Assembly (NCBI GenBank): GCA_041736155.1
Contig: JBGSUL010000073.1
Coordinates: forward strand, 1 to 35,173
Direction: 5' to 3'
Length of the DNA: 35,173 nucleotides
DNA from: JANPLN01 sp041736155
GTDB taxonomy: Bacteria; Bdellovibrionota; Bdellovibrionia; Bdellovibrionales; JAGQZY01
Positions 1-8,660 of the stretch are shown here, one piece after another (the stretch's first letter is position 1; each line of letters begins with the position of its first letter). The position numbers and the translations under genes are program-made. The notes beneath the pieces were generated by a model that did not search any database, had not been told where the DNA came from, and was given only the letters and a program-made list of their open reading frames with translations.

Positions 1-1
1 C

Positions 2-109
2 GTTCTTAAACTTCTACCGGAATGGTTTGCAGATTATAATCATGTTGCCCCGCACTCTGCTCTTGGAATGCGAAGTCCGATCGAGTACAAGAAAGCCGTG
101 AACCTTTAA
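2..109 (+). CDS. IS3-family transposase OrfB, C-terminal fragment
   Basis: The frame is open from the window edge and encodes 35 residues. It contains the hallmark end of IS3/IS150-type DDE transposases: W-F-x-x-Y-N, then APHSALGMRSPIEY, about 10 residues before the stop. In intact elements this is the C-terminal tail after the catalytic DDE core (rve domain), which catalyses strand transfer at the inverted repeats. The catalytic residues themselves lie upstream of the window, so I cannot say whether the gene is intact. The stop codon is immediately followed by the terminal inverted repeat, as is normal for this family. Confidence 0.85.
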   Translation, partial: VLKLLPEWFADYNHVAPHSALGMRSPIEYKKAVNL

Positions 110-133
110 CCGTGTCCAATAAATCGGGGGTCA
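110..133 (+). repeat. IS3-type right terminal inverted repeat
   Basis: Read inward from 133 the repeat is TGACCCCCGATTTATTGG followed by ACACGG. The left end of the second element at 35044 reads TGACCCCGATTTGATTTGG followed by ACACCC. The two differ only by small indels and the last bases, as expected for IRL and IRR of one IS type. Confidence 0.8.
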
Positions 134-219
134 CTCCACTCCTCACGCCTCGATACAAAGATTTTAATTGATTTTGAGACCCCTCAGAGTTTTCGGATAG
201 GCTCTTAATAAAAAAATAC

Positions 220-3200
220 TTAGTCAGCCAAAAGATCCCTGCACATTCTAGAGCCTTGAGAACTGGCCGCTGCGATAGGCTTAGGGGCTTCCAACAACGC
301 ACGTGGAATTTCCGCCGCAGGTTGTGTTGCTGGTAAAATGTCAAAACGGGTCAGATCCGTCACTGGCTGAGTCGCCTCTTGGCGTTCGCGCTCAATAATT
401 TCATCAATATCAGCGAGAGAGGAAGGTACCCAATGAGTTCCCGAAAGACGTGCATCGCGACTCTGATCGCGAATACGTGTTCCCATGTACGACGCAACAA
501 CAGCTTTTTGCAGAGCTGTCAGTTGGCTCCATGGAGAGTGGATATAATTGATTGTCAAACGACGGAAAAAGCCAAGATCTTGCGCCGAAATTTGATTAAA
601 AACCTTTTCGGCATCGGCGACATCATAGGGTTTTCTGTGATAGGTCGTTGCCGCAATTTCGTAGAGTTTTTCTAAGTGTGTATCCACGAGAGCAATGGCC
701 GCATGGACCTCATCGACTTTTTCTGTGTAATTCGCAGAGCGCTCGGTCACCGGCGGATGGGCGGCATAGATTTCAGCAATATCGTCCTCGTCTAAATATC
801 CCTGCTCAGCTAATTTTTTACTGAGTGGTACAAAGAGGCCATCCATATTTACATAGATAGCATCTTTAGCCAGTTGTTCAGCATTCGCAAACCAACGATC
901 GGTGATGCGATTGAGTTTGGCCTTATCGTCAGGTGAAAACTCGTTAATAAAATCAGCCAAGTTCATGCCCACGGGGACAGAACGATTTCCCCACTCATCA
1001 GAAAGTCCATCACGTAAGATGGCATTCTGAATCATCTCTGTCGCGCGGTTAATATCATTTCGTTTTCCAGCATCATGGCGTCCGCCAATGGTTATTAACT
1101 GCTGGGCCAGTGTCCCGCCGAGCATCAAAGCGGCATCGCGGAGGACCACCTGTTTGGTGCGTTGACTTCGCGTAATCAAGTCGCCGGAACGAATTCCCGC
1201 ATAGTGAACAAACGAGGAGCCGACCAGGGTCACTCCCTCGATGATCGAAAGGTAACTGGGGCGAATACGGTCGCCAAAATAAACTTCAGATACAATTTCA
1301 TGCCCGACTTCGTGATAAGCGGTGAGAATTCGATCGGTGGGAGCATCAGGAATAGAATCAATTTTTTTCGAAAGAGGGATTTCGATAGTAAAAGTCTGTC
1401 CCGAGACTGTGGTTAGGTGTATTTCACGAAAGGTGAAAGTGATATCCCGCTCTTTTTTGAGAGTGGGCTTTTCTGCGACTTCGAGGAGAACCTGCGTTCC
1501 CGAAGTGACACCTGCACTGAGCAGGCGGGCTTTGATTTTATCAACGATGGCCAAGCGTACAAAACTGTCGATGGAGGCACCTTGGTATCTGCTGTTAAAC
1601 CCTTCGAGTTCAATCAGGTTGAACAGATCTAGCACATCTTGTTCGTCGGCAAAAACCACATTCCAGCCCCGTTCTGTATCCCGAGGGCGTAAATTGTTGA
1701 GGCCTTGAATCAGTTTTAATTGTGCCAGTTGTCGTTTGCTGCGATTGAGCAGTGGACCAAAGTGATAAATATTATTTCCTATGCGCGCAAGTAAGGGTTC
1801 TGGAAACGTTTCGTTAAGAATACGCTGTTGCAAATCGGGATTGTTGAGGAACAGTCGGAAGACTTCGTGTTGAGCACGTTCGTAAACCTCAGTCGGGAGA
1901 TCTTCGGGGATGAGCTTATAAATGCGATCCCCCGCATTTCCAGTCAAGATGATAGTGACATTTTTCATAGGACGAGCTTTGCCATCACTAAAACCAGAAG
2001 CTGTGGCCTCGCGAAAGATCTCATAAAGACTCTTGAGAAGTTCCATCGGCGCGTTGGCAGCCTCATCAAAGATAAAGGCAAGATTGCCGTTGGCCCGATC
2101 GTAGGCTTTCATAAAATCGGAAGCGATGGGATTGTTGCGGGAGTCGTAAGAGCCTAGAATTTTGGCTTTTATATCTTGCACGGTCTGAATGCCGTTAAAA
2201 TCAATAATGGTGGGTCGTTGAGAATCACCGTAACGAGCTCGCACATACTGTTTGGCGGTTTCCGTTTTACCTGTAGAGGTTAATCCTAAAAATGCGATCA
2301 CCGTGGCGGGGCGTTTGGATTCTCCCGAATTGCGTGATTCACTTTCGGAAACGAGGACGGACTCTAGCAGACGATCGACAATCATCTCCACACCAAATGC
2401 ATTGTCGATAATTTGTTGGCGCATGGAAAGAATTTCTTCAATTCGTTCTTGCGATAAAACTTCTCGCGCGCGATCTTTAAATGTTTGCTCAAGGGGTTTT
2501 ACAAATTCATAAGTATTCCCAGAAGTGACTTCGGTGATGGTGAACCGCGCCGAGTAGGTGTGATCTGGGTTTTCAATGATATCGACGAGAATGTTTTGCA
2601 CGCCGCCGGATTGTTGAATCTCTTTTTCGCCAATCGCTTTGACAATTTGACTAAAAACAAAACTTTCGAGTCGATCGGCAATGGGGCGCGCATTTTCAGA
2701 CGGAATAGCGTCGTACTCAACAATAAACTCAATCATTTCTTGAGTAAGGTTAATAGTGTACTGACCTAAATTTCCATTGGCGCGAGCAAAACGTTGCGAC
2801 TCGCGGTTGACGATGTTTTGTCCGATGATTTGCAAGTTATCGGGATGGAGGGGGCGCAGGATATGAATGCGATGAGAGGGGAAGCGATTGAGAAATTCTT
2901 CTGAAGTTCCCGGCTCGTCCGGACGTGGGGCATCGTTGCGCTCACCGTTTGTGCTCAGAATGGCTTGTCGCAAGAGAGGTGTATCAAGATAAACACGATC
3001 AAAGTTTTCGATCAGTTGCTCGTAACTGAGCGGAGGGCCCATGCGCGAACCATTTTTTTCGCGTGGCTCTAACAAAGAAATGCCTTCGTTGGAGGCAAAA
3101 ATAAAAGTCACAGGTAAAACAATTTCTTTAGCAGAATTGGGGGTTGAACCAGGATTTGAGATAGGAAAGTACCCGCGCTCCACGGCTTGCTTTAAAATAT

Positions 3201-4239
3201 CATTTTTCACCAAACGCGGAATATCATGAGCTTCATTAATAAAAATAACTGCTTTATTGGGTTTAAATTTTAAAGTGAATTCGTCAGGACTCCACGCAGG
3301 GTTTTCTTCGACAATGGTGCGTTCTTCTTTATTCACAATTTCTTTGTTCAAGATGTATTTACCACCAGAATGTTCAACCAAAAAACGCAAGAGGGCCGGT
3401 AGTTCGTTAGAACCGATGTAACCTTTATTGGAACCGAAATAATTCCAAGCATCGGCACGTGAGCGAATTGTCATGCGGAACATATGATCGAGATGTGCCG
3501 CCTCGTGGCCGTACATGGCATCGACGAGGTTTTCAGCAATGGTATCTTTGCCATTTCCCGGAAGACCCATAAAATAAAAGAGCTCGGGTTTAAGGCGTTC
3601 CCCATTCATCAGCATATCTTTGAGATACATGGAACGAATCGAATCAAGAATGTGTTCCTGACCTTGGACACGTTTATTCATAAAGGCCATAAAACGTTCC
3701 ACTTCAATGAGAGCGGCTTCGTGGGCGTTGCGCAGCACCGAGGGTAACATCAGAGTGCCTTGCGGGCGTGCGACTTGCGTACCGAAAATTTCGGCAGCGG
3801 TTTTTAAAGAGGGAACGTCGCTGCGTTGGTTGAGAAAAAGGACAGACTGAAGTAGATAAATTTGCAATTCCTCGGCGAGTGTGGACACTTCCGCCCAGTG
3901 GGCTAGCTCTACTAACAAATCTTTATCATGCTTCGAAGCCATGGGCAGAAAGGCTTCGCTAAGTACCAAAACGGTGTAGCTGATATCGGGAACTTCAAGA
4001 ACATCCTTTAGGTCAGTGAGATGCTCCAGTCGAGTGCGGAGTGCATCGGCGGCCTCTTTGCTGGGAATAAGATCTTCCAAGGCCTCGGTAACTTCATCCG
4101 CATCCAAACTGGTGCTCAAGACTTGGATCTTTTTTTGGTATTCCGCCAAAGCCTCTTCGGCTGTTTTCGGACCAGCTAAGGATTGAAACGCAAAAAAGCA
4201 AACCGACGCAATCAACAACAAGCGCTTATAGATATTCAT
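220..4239 (-). CDS. Exported double AAA+ ATPase fused to an FtsH-type M41 zinc peptidase domain
   Basis: 1339 residues. The ATG at 4239 is chosen because GGGGG lies 9 nt upstream and a signal peptide follows directly (KR, then a hydrophobic run to about residue 22, ending SLA-G). Residues 23-200 look helical. AAA+ module 1 (about 190-540) is ClpB/HslU-like. Its Walker A is GLPGNGKDT (225-233) and its Walker B is VIFINEAHD, so the usual Ser/Thr and the Asp of DE are replaced by Asp and Asn. It keeps an FLNRF arginine region and a NARP sensor 2, and may bind but not hydrolyse ATP. Module 2 (about 590-900) has canonical GLTSTGKTE (652-660) and FIFDEA (722-727). Residues 970-1100 match peptidase M41: HEVGH (976-980) and the later KRNDINRATE carrying the third zinc-ligand Asp (about 1062). 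No other membrane segment is evident. A signal peptide on an ATP-dependent protease is odd because the periplasm lacks ATP. The stop is followed by a T-rich stretch at 207-217. Confidence 0.85.
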   Translation of the reverse strand: MNIYKRLLLIASVCFFAFQSLAGPKTAEEALAEYQKKIQVLSTSLDADEVTEALEDLIPSKEAADALRTRLEHLTDLKDVLEVPDISYTVLVLSEAFLPMASKHDKDLLVELAHWAEVSTLAEELQIYLLQSVLFLNQRSDVPSLKTAAEIFGTQVARPQGTLMLPSVLRNAHEAALIEVERFMAFMNKRVQGQEHILDSIRSMYLKDMLMNGERLKPELFYFMGLPGNGKDTIAENLVDAMYGHEAAHLDHMFRMTIRSRADAWNYFGSNKGYIGSNELPALLRFLVEHSGGKYILNKEIVNKEERTIVEENPAWSPDEFTLKFKPNKAVIFINEAHDIPRLVKNDILKQAVERGYFPISNPGSTPNSAKEIVLPVTFIFASNEGISLLEPREKNGSRMGPPLSYEQLIENFDRVYLDTPLLRQAILSTNGERNDAPRPDEPGTSEEFLNRFPSHRIHILRPLHPDNLQIIGQNIVNRESQRFARANGNLGQYTINLTQEMIEFIVEYDAIPSENARPIADRLESFVFSQIVKAIGEKEIQQSGGVQNILVDIIENPDHTYSARFTITEVTSGNTYEFVKPLEQTFKDRAREVLSQERIEEILSMRQQIIDNAFGVEMIVDRLLESVLVSESESRNSGESKRPATVIAFLGLTSTGKTETAKQYVRARYGDSQRPTIIDFNGIQTVQDIKAKILGSYDSRNNPIASDFMKAYDRANGNLAFIFDEAANAPMELLKSLYEIFREATASGFSDGKARPMKNVTIILTGNAGDRIYKLIPEDLPTEVYERAQHEVFRLFLNNPDLQQRILNETFPEPLLARIGNNIYHFGPLLNRSKRQLAQLKLIQGLNNLRPRDTERGWNVVFADEQDVLDLFNLIELEGFNSRYQGASIDSFVRLAIVDKIKARLLSAGVTSGTQVLLEVAEKPTLKKERDITFTFREIHLTTVSGQTFTIEIPLSKKIDSIPDAPTDRILTAYHEVGHEIVSEVYFGDRIRPSYLSIIEGVTLVGSSFVHYAGIRSGDLITRSQRTKQVVLRDAALMLGGTLAQQLITIGGRHDAGKRNDINRATEMIQNAILRDGLSDEWGNRSVPVGMNLADFINEFSPDDKAKLNRITDRWFANAEQLAKDAIYVNMDGLFVPLSKKLAEQGYLDEDDIAEIYAAHPPVTERSANYTEKVDEVHAAIALVDTHLEKLYEIAATTYHRKPYDVADAEKVFNQISAQDLGFFRRLTINYIHSPWSQLTALQKAVVASYMGTRIRDQSRDARLSGTHWVPSSLADIDEIIERERQEATQPVTDLTRFDILPATQPAAEIPRALLEAPKPIAAASSQGSRMCRDLLAD

Positions 4240-4261
4240 TTTTAGAATCCCCCACAAAACG

Positions 4262-4346
4262 AAAAAATCACGACGATAACCCCTTAAGTGATTTTTTCTT
4301 ATATATGCGTGCTATCAAGATTTAGAGACTGAGGCAAAAATCACTT
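4262..4346 (-). promoter_or_regulatory. Attenuator-like leader with mutually exclusive pairings
   Basis: In the minus-strand leader of the AAA+/M41 gene, three segments share one repeat: AAGTGATTTTT (4346-4336), its complement (4297-4286), and GTGATTTTTT again (4271-4262). The middle segment can pair with the first (11 bp) or with the last (10 bp, loop of 16 nt, ending in a U run like a terminator). The last segment ends 23 nt before the start codon. This layout resembles an attenuator or antiterminator. The repeat is seen directly; the function is inferred. Confidence 0.4.
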
Positions 4347-4372
4347 CGCCAAGATGAAAAGTTTATGAATAA

Positions 4373-4378
4373 ATTATA
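4373..4378 (-). promoter_or_regulatory. Candidate -10 box for the AAA+/M41 gene
   Basis: A perfect TATAAT on the minus strand, about 134 nt upstream of the ATG at 4239 and just upstream of the repeat-containing leader. No good -35 box is visible at 16-18 nt spacing, so an activator or an alternative sigma factor may be needed. Confidence 0.4.
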
Positions 4379-4401
4379 TTGAGAATAGAAAAATCTACAG
4401 C

Positions 4402-4418
4402 GCTTTGCTATGCAAAGC
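4402..4418 (-). terminator. Probable terminator of the 4433-7886 operon
   Basis: Perfect 7-bp stem GCTTTGC/GCAAAGC with a 3-nt loop (4402-4408 and 4412-4418), placed 15 nt past the stop at 4433. A T run (GATTTTTC on the minus strand) follows about 6 nt later, so it is a moderate-strength intrinsic terminator. Confidence 0.45.
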
Positions 4419-4432
4419 AGCAACAGTCTAAT

Positions 4433-4828
4433 CTAAGGAAGATTTTTTACTTTTACTTTAAAGGAATGATCCTGTTTGTTCTTATCTTGGAATCGCAAGT
4501 GGAGTTCTGTGCCATTGGTGAGTGCCAGAGGATCATCCACAATGTAATGATTTTCTAGGCGTTTAATCTTAAGAATTTTTCCCGGTTTAGGATTGGTTTG
4601 GCGCAAGTTGACGGAAAGGCTCGAGGGATCCAAGTCTGCGGCCCATTTAGTTTTAGAAAGATCCAGTTCTGCTTCTTCACGACCGACGATGTAAAACTTA
4701 ATCGGTTGTCCTGGGACAAATTTAACTGCGAACAAACTGCCTTGTTCATTGACGACTTCAATGGCTGTCTTCGGAGGTGTGGGGGTTTGCGAAAAAATCA
4801 AAAGAGACAAAAAGAGAGTGTGTAACAT
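4433..4828 (-). CDS. Small exported protein of unknown function
   Basis: 131 residues with a short hydrophobic N-terminus (LHTLFLSLLIFSQT) that reads as a signal peptide, followed by a proline/threonine linker. The mature part is rich in alternating hydrophobic and charged residues, as in a single beta-sandwich-like domain (for example IKFYIVGREEAELDLS and HSFKVKVKNL), and has no cysteine. I recognise no family. The start ATG has GGAG 7 nt upstream. It lies 32 bp downstream of the beta-CASP ribonuclease gene on the same strand, so it is probably the last gene of the ggt operon. Confidence 0.7.
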   Translation of the reverse strand: MLHTLFLSLLIFSQTPTPPKTAIEVVNEQGSLFAVKFVPGQPIKFYIVGREEAELDLSKTKWAADLDPSSLSVNLRQTNPKPGKILKIKRLENHYIVDDPLALTNGTELHLRFQDKNKQDHSFKVKVKNLP

Positions 4829-4860
4829 AAGATCTCCAATGCACTAAGGAGAGGCAGCAT

Positions 4861-6231
4861 TTAGGCCTCATCAAGAGAAAACTCTTGGTCCTGATGAGGA
4901 GCCTCGCACGATATGTGGAACTTTTCAAAGATTTTTTGTTTGAGGCTTTCAATAGAGCTCGGTTCGCCGTGAGTTAAAAAGACTTTTTTAAAATTTCGAG
5001 GAGCGAGTGATAGCCAGTTCAAAATTTCTGCGGAATCCGCATGCGCAGAAAGGTTCTCTAACATCTGAACTTTGGCATTCACAGGCAGCATTTGGCCATG
5101 AACTTTGATTTCGCGTGCGCCATCCATGAGTGTACGGCCGCGCGTTCCTAAAGCTTGAAACCCAGTGAGGATAATCGTATTTTTTGGATCCGGAGCGAAG
5201 GCTTTCAGATGATGTAAAATACGTCCACCTGTCATCATACCACTTCCAGCAATAATAACCATGGGACCTTTTTTCTCATTCAAGACTTTGGATTCGTCGA
5301 CCGATTTGACATATTCAAAATCTTGACTCCAACGGTTGCAATCTTGGAGTGATAATTTATGCATTTCTGGGTATTTACAAAAAATATGGGTCGCACTGGT
5401 CGCCATGGGGCTATTGATGTAAAAGGGAATCGACGGAAGTCGCCCTTCCTTGCGCAAGAGCGATAAAAAATGCATGAGTGTTTGTGTGCGTCCCACCGTA
5501 AAGGCAGGAATGATCACGACTCCTTTTTTTTCAATAGTATCCAGCACAATTTTACATAAATCGTCTTTCGGTTTTGAAACTTCATGTTGTCGATCTCCGT
5601 ATGTGGATTCAAGGATGAGATAATCTACATCTGGAAGAGTCTCTGGTGCCGGGAAAAGGTTGTCGATAGGGCGACCGAGATCCCCTGAGAAAGCCAGTTT
5701 TTTTCCTTGAAATTCGAGGATCACTTGCACGGCACCTAGAATATGACCGGCACCTAAAAATGTGACCTGAACTCCGGGAATAACATCAAAAGTTTGATGA
5801 ATCTTTTGCGGCGTAAAGAGGGGCAAAGTCTTTTGAACATCTTCCGTTGAGTAGAGAGGGAGGGCCGGAGTGTGTTTGGAGAGCTTGCGCTTATTGAGCC
5901 ATTCCGCCTCTTCTTCTTGGAGATGAGCCGTATCGAGAAGCATCACATGACAAAGGTTGGCGGTGGCTGGAGTGCAAAAAATTTGACCGCGAAAGCCTTC
6001 TTTAACGAGGCGAGGAATATACCCAGAGTGATCAATGTGTGCATGGGTCAAGAGAATGGCATCAATGGTGGAGGGATCAATAGGAAATCGATCCCAATTT
6101 TTAAGACGTAATTCTTTGAGACCCTGAAAAAGCCCACAGTCGATCAGAATTTTTTTCTCATTGAGAGTGAATAAATATTTGGAGCCCGTCACGGTTTGGG
6201 CACCACCTAAAAATCTCAGAGAAGCTGTCAT
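4861..6231 (-). CDS. Beta-CASP metallo-beta-lactamase ribonuclease (YSH1/CPSF-like)
   Basis: 456 residues, full length for the bacterial YSH1/CPSF73-like group, which are zinc-dependent RNA nucleases acting in the cytoplasm. Visible motifs are the zinc-binding HAHIDH at 63-68, a second histidine in GAGHILGAVQV, the Asp in FSGDLGR, the beta-CASP insert, GSGMMTGGRILHHL, the NLSAHADSAEI motif and a C-terminal FLTHGEPSS, all in the normal order. There is no signal peptide. The start ATG overlaps the stop of ggt by one base (TAATG), so translation is likely coupled to ggt. The pairing of an RNase with a periplasmic peptidase has no obvious functional logic; it may only share a transcript. Confidence 0.9.
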   Translation of the reverse strand: MTASLRFLGGAQTVTGSKYLFTLNEKKILIDCGLFQGLKELRLKNWDRFPIDPSTIDAILLTHAHIDHSGYIPRLVKEGFRGQIFCTPATANLCHVMLLDTAHLQEEEAEWLNKRKLSKHTPALPLYSTEDVQKTLPLFTPQKIHQTFDVIPGVQVTFLGAGHILGAVQVILEFQGKKLAFSGDLGRPIDNLFPAPETLPDVDYLILESTYGDRQHEVSKPKDDLCKIVLDTIEKKGVVIIPAFTVGRTQTLMHFLSLLRKEGRLPSIPFYINSPMATSATHIFCKYPEMHKLSLQDCNRWSQDFEYVKSVDESKVLNEKKGPMVIIAGSGMMTGGRILHHLKAFAPDPKNTIILTGFQALGTRGRTLMDGAREIKVHGQMLPVNAKVQMLENLSAHADSAEILNWLSLAPRNFKKVFLTHGEPSSIESLKQKIFEKFHISCEAPHQDQEFSLDEA

Positions 6232-7886
6232 TAAATTCCGCCAGCGCCGCCTTCGGAGCGGGAATCATAGGCACCTTCGAGAATTCCATCGTCACGACGG
6301 TGAATGCCATTCACTTTGGCTGTCCAAGACGTTTCTGTCTTGTGACCCATTTTCTCAAGAGCTTTTTTGGTGTCGGCAGAAAAAAGATAATCGTCGAGAA
6401 AAATCTGATCAGGCACAAATTGTTGGTGAATGCGCGGAGTTTGCAATGCGCGGTCCATATTGTAACCATTGGCGACCACACGATACCATGTTTGAAAAAC
6501 ACCAGAGATAATACGTGGTCCGCCAGCGCCGCCCACGCCTAAAACCGTTTTGTTATCTTTAGTGATAATCGTCGGACTCATGGAACTTAAAGGGCGTTTT
6601 CCTGCTTGTACATAGTTGGCTTTGCCTTGGATCAAACCGTACATATTAGGTTTGTCGGGAATGGTCGTGAAATCATCCATCTGATTATTGAGAGCAATGC
6701 CGTACTTCTCAGTGACAACAGCAGAGCCGTAAGTGCCATTGAGAGTGATGGTCATTACAACCGTGTTGCCATCCGCATCCATCACCGTAAAATTGGTAGT
6801 TTCGCTGCACTCCTTTTTAAGAGTCTCTTCGCTCAGAGCAGAGAGCTTCACAGGTTTACTGCTGTTAAATTGTTGAGCTAAAGATTTAATATAAGCGGGA
6901 CTCGTTAGCTCAGTGACCGGATTTTTGTTGTAATCAGGATCACCCAACAAACTGCGTCCGCGAAACGCCATTTTTAAAATCTCTGCGAGCAAATGATATT
7001 CTTCCACAGACGTGGGAGTTTTTTTGGCTAACTGTGTTTCTTCCATCAAGCCGATCATCGTCGATGTCAAAACACCACTGCTCGAAGGGGGCGGCATCAT
7101 GTACACTGTGTGATTCATAAAATCTTTTTTCAGTGGCGTGAGCCAGCGCACTTTGTAATTTTCCAAATCTTGCGAAGCTAAGACGCCACCCGCTTTTTTG
7201 AGAGTGGTGGTGATATCTTTGGCCACGGCGCCTTTATAAAAAGTCGACGGCCCCTCATCGCGCAGCTTGCGTAAGGCCTTGGCAAGTTGCGGTTGGCGAA
7301 GTATTTCGCCAGGTTTGTAGCTCACGCCATTTTTAAAAAAGTATTTTTTCCCGGCGGCATTAAAATCATTTTTTGTTTCGTCGGTGTCGCGCACCCAATC
7401 ACCGCTAACCGCAAAGCCTTTGTCGGCCAGTTGAATGGCGTCGTCAAAAAGTTGCGACCATTTAAGTTTTCCGTACTTGTGATGAATCTCCCACAGGCCG
7501 GCCGCGATGCCGGGTATACCTACGGCGAGAGATCCAATAGTGGAAGCTTTTTCCGGTTTGTCTTTGTAAAAGTTGGGATGAGTTAAAATTGGTGCCGTTT
7601 CGCGAAAGTCAGCGGCGACCGGCTCTTGTTGGTTCAAACGGATCATGGCAAATCCACCACCGCCCAGCGAAGCGTTGTAGGGACTGGTCACGGCCAAAGC
7701 GAGTTCCACAGCTACGGCCACATCCACCACATTGCCGCCTTTTTTAAAAATATGTTGGCCCACGGGGATGGCTTGCATGGTGGGGGCGGCTACCATGATT
7801 TTGTGACCTTCCACCGGAATGGCAAACGATGAAAAAGTGGAGATAAATACTGAGAAAAAAAGAACAAATTTTATTTTGTAAAACAT
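6231..7886 (-). CDS. ggt: Gamma-glutamyltransferase (glutathione hydrolase)
   Basis: 551 residues with an N-terminal signal peptide, so periplasmic or secreted. The family is made as one chain that cuts itself into large and small subunits and removes gamma-glutamyl groups from glutathione and related peptides. Visible landmarks are DFRETAP (substrate-binding Arg near residue 95), the cleavage/nucleophile region ETTNFTVMDADGN with Thr near residue 363, LNNQMDDF and RPLSSMSPTI. The glycine motif is GGAGGPR instead of the commoner GSPGGSR. The ATG at 7886 is preferred over one at 7892 because AAGG lies 6 nt upstream of the former and abuts the latter. It is the first gene of a probable operon with the ribonuclease (1-nt overlap) and the small exported protein, and is divergent from trmB. 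Confidence 0.93.
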   Translation of the reverse strand: MFYKIKFVLFFSVFISTFSSFAIPVEGHKIMVAAPTMQAIPVGQHIFKKGGNVVDVAVAVELALAVTSPYNASLGGGGFAMIRLNQQEPVAADFRETAPILTHPNFYKDKPEKASTIGSLAVGIPGIAAGLWEIHHKYGKLKWSQLFDDAIQLADKGFAVSGDWVRDTDETKNDFNAAGKKYFFKNGVSYKPGEILRQPQLAKALRKLRDEGPSTFYKGAVAKDITTTLKKAGGVLASQDLENYKVRWLTPLKKDFMNHTVYMMPPPSSSGVLTSTMIGLMEETQLAKKTPTSVEEYHLLAEILKMAFRGRSLLGDPDYNKNPVTELTSPAYIKSLAQQFNSSKPVKLSALSEETLKKECSETTNFTVMDADGNTVVMTITLNGTYGSAVVTEKYGIALNNQMDDFTTIPDKPNMYGLIQGKANYVQAGKRPLSSMSPTIITKDNKTVLGVGGAGGPRIISGVFQTWYRVVANGYNMDRALQTPRIHQQFVPDQIFLDDYLFSADTKKALEKMGHKTETSWTAKVNGIHRRDDGILEGAYDSRSEGGAGGI

Positions 7887-7964
7887 GCGCATCCTTTACC
7901 AAAAAAAGATTCATTTTGAATGCTCTTGAAACTGAACCTAACTCTGCCATGGGTCAACTTCTGC

Positions 7965-7993
7965 TTGCTGATCGTGTAAGAATTTGCTAATTC
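7965..7993 (+). promoter_or_regulatory. Candidate promoter for leaderless trmB
   Basis: TTGCTG (7965-7970), a 17-nt spacer and TAATTC (7988-7993), ending exactly 6 nt before the trmB ATG. The boxes are individually weak, but the geometry is the same as upstream of three other genes in this window that lack a ribosome-binding site. Confidence 0.35.
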
Positions 7994-7999
7994 CTAGGC

Positions 8000-8653
8000 A
8001 TGCAACTCATCGAGTCAAAATCCTTACACTTTGTAAATCCCTATGTGCAGCGCATGTCGCAGCAAGATCAGTGGGTTTATACTGAGGAGCGAGCAAAAAG
8101 TCAGCGTGGCCTTTGGCAAAAAGACCAGCGTCCTCTGCATGTCGAGATTGGGACGGGCAATGGTTTCCATTTTGCGCACTATGCGACTCAAAATCCCAAT
8201 GTGCAGCTCATCGGCTTTGAAATAAAATTTAAAACTCTGGTGCAAACCATCGAGCGCGCTCGCGGTCTCGGTGCAGACAATGTCCAAATGATCAAAGGGG
8301 ATGCACGGCTATTGAGTCAGTATTTTACAGCCAATGAAGTCGACAAAGTAATGGTGCACTTTCCTGATCCTTGGCCTAAACGTCGCCAGCAAAAAAATCG
8401 ATTGATGAATGAAGTTTTTTTTAAAGAGCTGGCATACATTCTTAAACCGGGTGGGAGCTTAGAGTTTAAAACGGATCATCCTGGATACTTTCAATTCGCC
8501 GCGTATCATGCGGCTCGCTCGCCACTGATCATGACTCACTATTCGGAAGACTTACATCGTTCTTTTAAAGCCGCTGACAATTTTGTCACCGGCTTTGAGA
8601 CTTTCTTTTTAAAAAAGAAGCAGTCTATTTATTCTTTTACACTGCAAAAATAA
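8000..8653 (+). CDS. trmB: tRNA (guanine-46-N7)-methyltransferase
   Basis: 217 residues. It transfers a methyl group from S-adenosylmethionine to N7 of G46 in the variable loop of tRNAs. The sequence shows the SAM-binding motif VEIGTGNG (48-55), an acidic GFEIKF after strand 2, and the family signature FPDPWPKRRQQKNRL (121-135) containing the catalytic Asp and the basic tRNA-contacting cluster. The end of the domain has LKPGGSLEFKTDHPGY. Length is normal. There is no convincing Shine-Dalgarno at the ATG; a promoter with its -10 box 6 nt upstream suggests a leaderless message. It is convergent with the lipoprotein gene, the two stops being only 7 bp apart. Confidence 0.95.
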   Translation: MQLIESKSLHFVNPYVQRMSQQDQWVYTEERAKSQRGLWQKDQRPLHVEIGTGNGFHFAHYATQNPNVQLIGFEIKFKTLVQTIERARGLGADNVQMIKGDARLLSQYFTANEVDKVMVHFPDPWPKRRQQKNRLMNEVFFKELAYILKPGGSLEFKTDHPGYFQFAAYHAARSPLIMTHYSEDLHRSFKAADNFVTGFETFFLKKKQSIYSFTLQK

Positions 8654-8660
8654 TGGCTGA

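Larger units (their letters stand above)
1..133 (+). mobile_element. Right end of an IS3-type insertion sequence (truncated by the window edge)
   Basis: The stretch carries the last codons of an IS3-family transposase (stop at 107-109) followed at 110-133 by a terminal repeat ending in GGGGGTCA. The same repeat, inverted, opens the element at 35044. The IS boundary is set at 133 because IS3-family ends are typically 5'-TG...CA-3' and the match with the other copy stops there. The target duplication cannot be checked because the left end of this copy lies outside the window. Confidence 0.8.
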
